A DNA stretch of 64,000 nucleotides from assembly GCA_015680685.1 (NCBI GenBank), contig MNCI01004374.1, positions 437,415 to 501,414 on the forward strand, given 5' to 3'. The stretch's first letter is position 1; the number at the start of each line of letters is the position of its first letter. Source of the stretch: Gnetum montanum. Its lineage: Eukaryota; Streptophyta; Gnetopsida; Gnetales; Gnetaceae. The position numbers and the translations under genes were made by a program. The notes under the pieces were generated by a model that did not search any database, had not been told where the DNA came from, and saw nothing but the letters and a program-made list of their open reading frames with translations. Of the stretch, positions 58,558 to 64,000 are shown in pieces.

Positions 58558-61500
58558 GTAGGGTGTTGTTAAAACCCATCCTAGTCATTGTAGAGCTTGT
58601 TGGCATTCCCTACTGCATGAGTGAGCTTATGCCCAACACTCTTGCACTAGATATGCTAGTGGGTTATTAGGTAGTGTGGTTTCAGCCAGGGACATCCAAG
58701 TGCTTGACATTCCTACCATAGCACTTCAGTGTGATAATGTGGTCACACCTAGTAGTAGAGGCTGCAAGTGTCATCATCGAGACATTGTTGCTTGGGACCA
58801 ACTGGAACATATTGAGATTTATGTTTGATGAGCCCACTACCAGTGATGACAGNGCCAACTGGGACATATTGAGATTTATGTTTGATGAGCCCACTACCAG
58901 TGATGACAGAGTAGGTGGTTTGAGCTAAGGCCCCAAGGGCACTCATCCCTTATTTAGGATTTAGTGGATGTTAGAATTTGCTTGCTACAACAAGAGCAAC
59001 ATCTTCTTTGTTGCTCTACACATGCATACGATGTTCCAGAACCCACTTGGAATTGTATACTATGCAGGAGGGTAAGTGCTCTTATGATTTTGCATTGTGT
59101 TTCTTGCTATTGGCTCATGCTAATTTTGCTAACTGCTAACTACCCATGGTTAATGCCAAATTTAGAGTTGATAATGAAGGTCTCCACAATGAGGAAGAGG
59201 CTCTTTCCTTGACTCATACCATCCTAGAGGTATTCTCCTCTAGTTTGAACATTTAGGAGGCTATCCTTGAATAGTTAGGAGGTGATCTAAAGGATTATCC
59301 TAAGTGGTACTCAAAGGATTTTGAGTAATGCAAGACCTATGATTGGCTTGATGAGGGATGGGCTAGTGGTAAGCTCAACCTCGAGGAGATTCTTACATCA
59401 CCATCACGTATATCTCGCACACCATTTGTTCTATCATTTTGGCTCTTATGCTTGCTCACATACACTTGTTAATTTTCCCTTGCATGATTTTAACATTGTT
59501 TTTGCCTATGTCACAGCTATAGTTGCTTCAGTATGGGTTTTAACATTGTTGTGATTTTAACATTGTTGATTGCCTTTGTGGAGAGGTCACAATGGTTTCC
59601 ACAAGTTGTACTAAAGCCATCCTCATCATGAAGTATGGTGATGTGGAGGGGACACAACATTAGTTGTGCCATTAGGCCTCAAAGGAATTAGCTAATTAGC
59701 TCATCTGGGTTTGGCTAATGCACCTGTTCTTGGCTCTTAGCCTAAGCATTTTGGTGGTTGAAATGGTAACCATCATAGACTTCTTTAGTAGTGACATCTG
59801 CCACTTCGTCATCCATGTGCACGAAGTGAGGGTAGTCTTGGACTTGAATAAGGCCTTCTTTACTAATCTCTTTATCCTCCCCACTAATGGCCCATTGGTT
59901 GTTGACAAGGCCAACAAAGAGGTGGACCATAGAGAAGAGATCGAGAAGTGGGTGGGAGGCACCTAGTCTCACAAAGGCATTTTAATTAAAGAGGTGCATG
60001 TGCATGAGGTCTAGGAGCTCTATCCTATCTTTTGTGCTCACACCTTCTCGAAGTTTCTCTTCCAAGGGAAAATCCTTGGAATTGAACAGGCACATGTAAT
60101 GAAGGAGGTGTTGCAGGAGGGCATGAGGTTCAACTGGGCCTCCTACATCACCACCAAACTACACACAAAGATCACTAGGCTATACTACAACCTTTAGGTA
60201 AGGTCTCATGTGCACTTTGTGTTCTTCGTAGCATATCTGTGAAGGTTTGTAGAGCTTCTAGTGGTTCAAGATAGCAAGTGATGGATAGTGCAAGCATATG
60301 AGCAATTGTCTAAGCCTTGGGTGAAGCACATGTTCACAACCACTTGCTTTCAGGAACCTTGAGAGAGGATCAATGACTTGTACTCAATTACGACCAAAGG
60401 TCATCTGGGATAGTCACTATTCTCATGATAGCATGGGTAAGTGTTCCTCAATTATTATTGGGGATGTGAATAAGGCTAACTACTATATCATGAAAATGGT
60501 GGGGCCCTCTAAGGTAAAGATTAAGAAGTCATGCTCAGTGGAGGAGGCTGCTCCTATAGTCAAACAAGTAGGTGTTAAGAAGATGCGTCTCAAGATCCCA
60601 AGCTTGCACATGGATGTTGAAGTTAGTATATGTATAGATGCATTTTATGTTTGTACTTTTTTAATGTTTTTTTTGCTAAGTTATATTAATGCTAACATGT
60701 TATGTTTGTAAACTAGGTAAGAGGGTTGTTGAAGTAGCAACAGTAGCAGTGGCAAAGGTGGCCCCTCCTCAAGATAAGAAGAGGGAAGCACACAAGGAGG
60801 AGCTACAAAAGGTTGTAGAGACCTTCCAGAAGTTTGAGGCAAAGGGGCTATTCCACCCCAAAAGGGTAATTTTCCAACCTCTTTGATGGTGTGTAGCTAG
60901 GAGATCCTCCTACTCTCATACCTAAGGGCTTTCTAGGTAAGTGCTTTATGTTGCCATATGTTGTTGCTTTTTTGCTCTTACATCTTTTGTTGTTTAGTTA
61001 CATGCTAAGTGATTTGTTGTGACACAACCTTAGATGTACCTGCTAGCAATCCACCATTTGTGCCTACTCATTCCATGAAGGTATGGGTGGAAACACTGGA
61101 CAAGTTTTCCTTCATGGAAGACATCATGAGTATATGGTTAACTACATATAATAGGTGGGTCTCGAGCTTAGTATGCATGTTGTTTCTTTACTTTTTTGTT
61201 GCTCTAACAATTTAAATGCTTAGTCTTTGGTTAATGTTTATTTGCTTATTGCTTGCCAATAGGTTCTAAGCTCCACTAGGATATGAATTGAGTGGCTAGA
61301 GTAGATGTCATACCTGAGGACCATCCTAAAGTGGAGCAGGTGCCTCGTCATGTGTATGAGGTAGTCAGAAAGTGCATGCTTTCCTGTGTGAAAGCGTTAT
61401 GGGTTTGTAGGTGCTCAAACAAGAACCTACGGAAATGCATGCATGAACTTTAGGAAAGAGTGGCAAGCCAAGACATAACGATTGAGGACCTTCAATCTCG

Positions 61501-62260
61501 ATGTGACTTTCTAATGACTTGGTCATAGGGAGATAGTACTTGGTGAACTGTAGAGATCAATTACGTTAGGTAATGGTTAGTCATTTGGGTCAAGAATGAG
61601 GCCACCCAGGAGATCATTGAGTAATGGTTACAAATGAATCTACTTGCCTAGAAAAATTAGGATTGGAAGAATTTCATTGCTAAGGTGTGAAAGTGGGGGC
61701 ATACGCAAAAGAACCACAAACATCACTATAAGCGTGAGCGAGATGCATATCTTTAACAGCTCAAAGAAGAGTCCATCGACCACTACCACCTTAAGATATT
61801 TGTTGAGGCGTTTGGTGGGAGATGGGCCTTTGAGATATTTACTTACCACACAGTGGTTGCTGGTTTTCTAAAGTGAGAGATTGTCATGCCCATAAGGGAG
61901 GCTTTATCTACCACATTTTCTATGTAGCAACCTACATGAACCTTTGTGGAAAAAGGCAAGACCCTTGCAGGAGTTGACTTTGGGCAGGAGGACTGGATGT
62001 AGCTATTTGAGGTTGAGATCCTTTGACGTTTGGAGGAGGGCCTTGATAGTTTGCCTCTAGACATGATCGATGTAGGACCCTCTTAGGTTAGTTTTTTTTA
62101 ATGTTGTTTTATGATTTTTTTTGTTAAGTTGCATATCATGCATTTTCTTATAGGTCTACATGTTTTTTTGTTGTTAATAAGAACCAGGCGATACTGCAGG
62201 CCCCAATGACATAGCAGATAAAGAGGAACCTCCACATCCACCTAGCACGATTAATTGAGC
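58558..62260 (+). pseudogene. Antisense accessory gene of element B, homologue of 11034-15176
   Basis: Similarity to the element A gene is collinear. LLKPILVIVELVG follows a TTGTAG acceptor. VVWFQPGT...FSVIMWSHL...VIIETLL comes next. CYNKSNIFFVALHMHTMFQNP...VYYAGG ends at donor GTAAGT (59072). The exon-4 parts are EIEKWVGG and MRFNWASY...HFVFFVAYL; exon 6 is KFSFMEDIM; exon 7 is HVYEVVRKCML...LQSRCDFL and KWGHTQKNHKHHYK. At least ten stops and several frameshifts show it is dead. The catalytic Asp position of the FCP1-like strand reads Glu. A duplicated segment around the N at 58853 is probably an assembly artefact. Confidence 0.7.
58799..58908. other. 54-bp near-duplicate flanking a single N
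   Basis: The segment ending GTGATGACAG before N (58853) is repeated after it with one mismatch. It interrupts the antisense gene of element B. The element A homologue has the segment once. Confidence 0.75.
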
Positions 62261-63249
62261 ACATCCTGATGTAGCCCTGTTGTTGGGTGTTTTTGCATTT
62301 TTCTATATTTTCACTATATGATGTAGATGATCATGCTATGTACTATTATTATGAGATGTAATGGACTTTTCTTCTGCTATATGGACTGCATGATGTATAG
62401 ACTTTTACATGTATTTATTATATGTTTGATGCTAGTGATGTGATGAGTTGATGTGATTAGATTGTAGTGATTGTTAGTTTTAGGTCATTTCGGGCTATGT
62501 GGCCATGTGTGTAAATAGCATGCATTAGTAGTTTTAGGCCATTCCAGGCCCCAGTGATAGTTGTGATGCCAGTTTAGGACCATGGAAAGCCATACACTAG
62601 TTTAAAGCCTTTTCGGGCCATGCCATGTAAGGGAGATTGCCAGTTTTAGGTTGTGGTAGGTCATATGATAGTTTAAGGCCTTTTCAAGCCATGTGATATG
62701 AATTTAAGGCAATGTGGACCATTGATTTTGTAACTTTGAATTTATAATTTTTATGTATTTTGATGTTTTCATGCATAACGTAAGTGTTGAAAAGTAAATA
62801 AGCAAAAATGTAGACTTAGTGAAAATGCACAAACAAAAGAAATATATGTATAATACAGGTAAAGAATGTCAAATGCAAATAACCAAGCTAACATAGGATG
62901 CAAACAAGAAAAATATGCAGAAATGGGGGTAGGTAAGCACCTAGTGCACTTTGGACCAAGGGGAAACCTTAGGTACGTAGTTGCTTCCTAATCCGGTGTG
63001 GGTTAGGAGGTGTGTAGGGCTTAGATGGTACTATATGGTACTTACCTTAACCTTTTTCAGTTATATTGAAAGGGAAATTCTACCCATAAATCTTTCTCTA
63101 GGAGGTCATTGGTTCCCATTGGTTCCTCAGGTTAGTTTTCCTCACATGTTTCACCTTCATCCTTCATAGGAGGCATGTCCTCGGGGAACTCCACCTCTTA
63201 TGCTTGTTCAATGTCAATGTTGCTAGTGGTTAAAGGGGCTGTATTGTCA
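62261..63249. other. Element B spacer with tandem repeat
   Basis: No gene. It includes a degenerate repeat of TAGTTTTAGGCCATTYCGGGCC at 62470-62720, matching 15365-15475 in element A. The remainder is AT-rich. Confidence 0.55.
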
Positions 63250-64000
63250 CCATAGATGATAACCTATTCCCCTTCATATGGAAGGTGGATTTCTTGATGA
63301 ATAGGGGAGGAGATAGCCTACAGCTGGGCTAACTAGGGCCTTTGACATCTCCTTAATCATAATGAATTCAGTAGTATTATGGAATTACTCCCTTGCTACA
63401 AAGGCTATTGTGACTATTCCCCTTACAATAACACATGAATAGTTAAAGGATTTCGGTCATGTTGTCTTTGTTGGTTTGATTTGGTCAACAAAACCCAACT
63501 TATCAATGACTATGTATGGGATGACATTGGTTGCCGCTTTGTCGTCGATGTGCATCTTGTAGATTCTGCATTGCCCCATGCATATGGTGATAAACATTGG
63601 CATGGAAATGACTTGATCCTTCTTAGGATCCACATTAATCACCTCATTGTAAAATTCTAGGGGTGTTGAACTCGATTCCTATGGGGGAGGAGGCAACATC
63701 ACAGCATGGATAGATTGTTCATCTCTTGGGATGTCCTCCATGATAGGAATGGAGGTCAACATGTGAACTAATGCTTCTTAATGGGTGAAGGAATTCATAA
63801 TCAAATTGTACAAGGTTAAAGTTTTGGTGTCTTGCAGCCTTCCATTGTTGTAGAGATTTCTGATTTGTGTGTTCCTATCCTCCAAAACCAAACCGCTACA
63901 TAGCGTCTGCATAAGCCATTGAAGGGCCTACCTCTTCTACATTAGTCCTTGCATGATTTTTCTTGCATCAATACACAAACAAAAATTTGCAAGATAGCCA
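63250..64000 (-). pseudogene. Element B protease and end of gag
   Basis: The frame 63642-63457 reads MFITICMGQCRIYKMHIDDKAATNVIPY, aligned to the active-site region of the element A protease, with DDKA in place of DDGA. Upstream (63800-63660) ALVHMLTSIP matches the element A sequence before its protease. It continues past the window end. Inactive. Confidence 0.7.

Larger units (their letters stand above)
48167..64000 (-). mobile_element. Element B: older Tat-lineage retrotransposon, runs off the window
   Basis: It is laid out as element A: LTR, polypurine tract, tandem repeats, integrase, two RNase H domains, RT, antisense spliced gene, protease. All on the - strand except the antisense gene. 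The left LTR is preceded by GGTGA (48162-48166), whose partner lies beyond the window, as does most of gag and the 5' LTR. Every coding part has many stops, more than in A. A family A solo LTR interrupts it at 56160-57723. Confidence 0.85.

Overview
This window is plant nuclear DNA made almost entirely of nested, decayed LTR retrotransposons. Three things point to a large-genome seed plant: Tat- and Athila-type Ty3/gypsy elements, a plant RTE LINE tail, and tRNA-Met and tRNA-Asp primer-binding sites. I cannot name the species, and I see no intact host gene.

Layout from left to right. (1) 1-1830: relic of a Ty1/copia gag. (2) About 1886-27900: element C, an Athila-like Ty3/gypsy element on the + strand. 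Its gag is split by element A. (3) 3813-21022: element A, a 17.2-kb Tat-lineage element on the - strand with TSD CTCAT. (4) 28690-29617: 3' part of an RTE LINE. (5) 30038-42494: element E, a non-autonomous LTR element on the - strand with TSD CTTCA. It carries an intronless copy of a CCR4-type deadenylase. Element D (30270-37120, TSD GACAT) sits inside its left LTR. D is a relative of C that keeps only gag and protease. (6) 44273-45938: solo LTR of family B (TSD AAAAG). (7) 48167 to the window end: element B, an older Tat-lineage element on the - strand. A solo LTR of family A (56160-57723) lies inside it.

The most unusual content is a spliced gene on the + strand of element A (11034-15176), antisense to gag-pol and lying between the protease and reverse transcriptase domains. 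I could derive eight exons with phase-compatible GT-AG introns. Exons 2-3 resemble the whole length of the FCP1/SCP-type RNA polymerase II CTD phosphatase (HAD) fold, but the catalytic aspartates are lost. Element B carries a diverged homologue at the same place and orientation (about 58558-62260), so the gene was an inherited part of this lineage and not a one-off capture.

All coding regions carry stops or frameshifts. The two LTRs of A differ almost only by transitions, as expected for old methylated repeats. The assembly has one 226-base gap and six single-N positions. Three of the six have near-identical sequence on both sides and look like unmerged contig ends.
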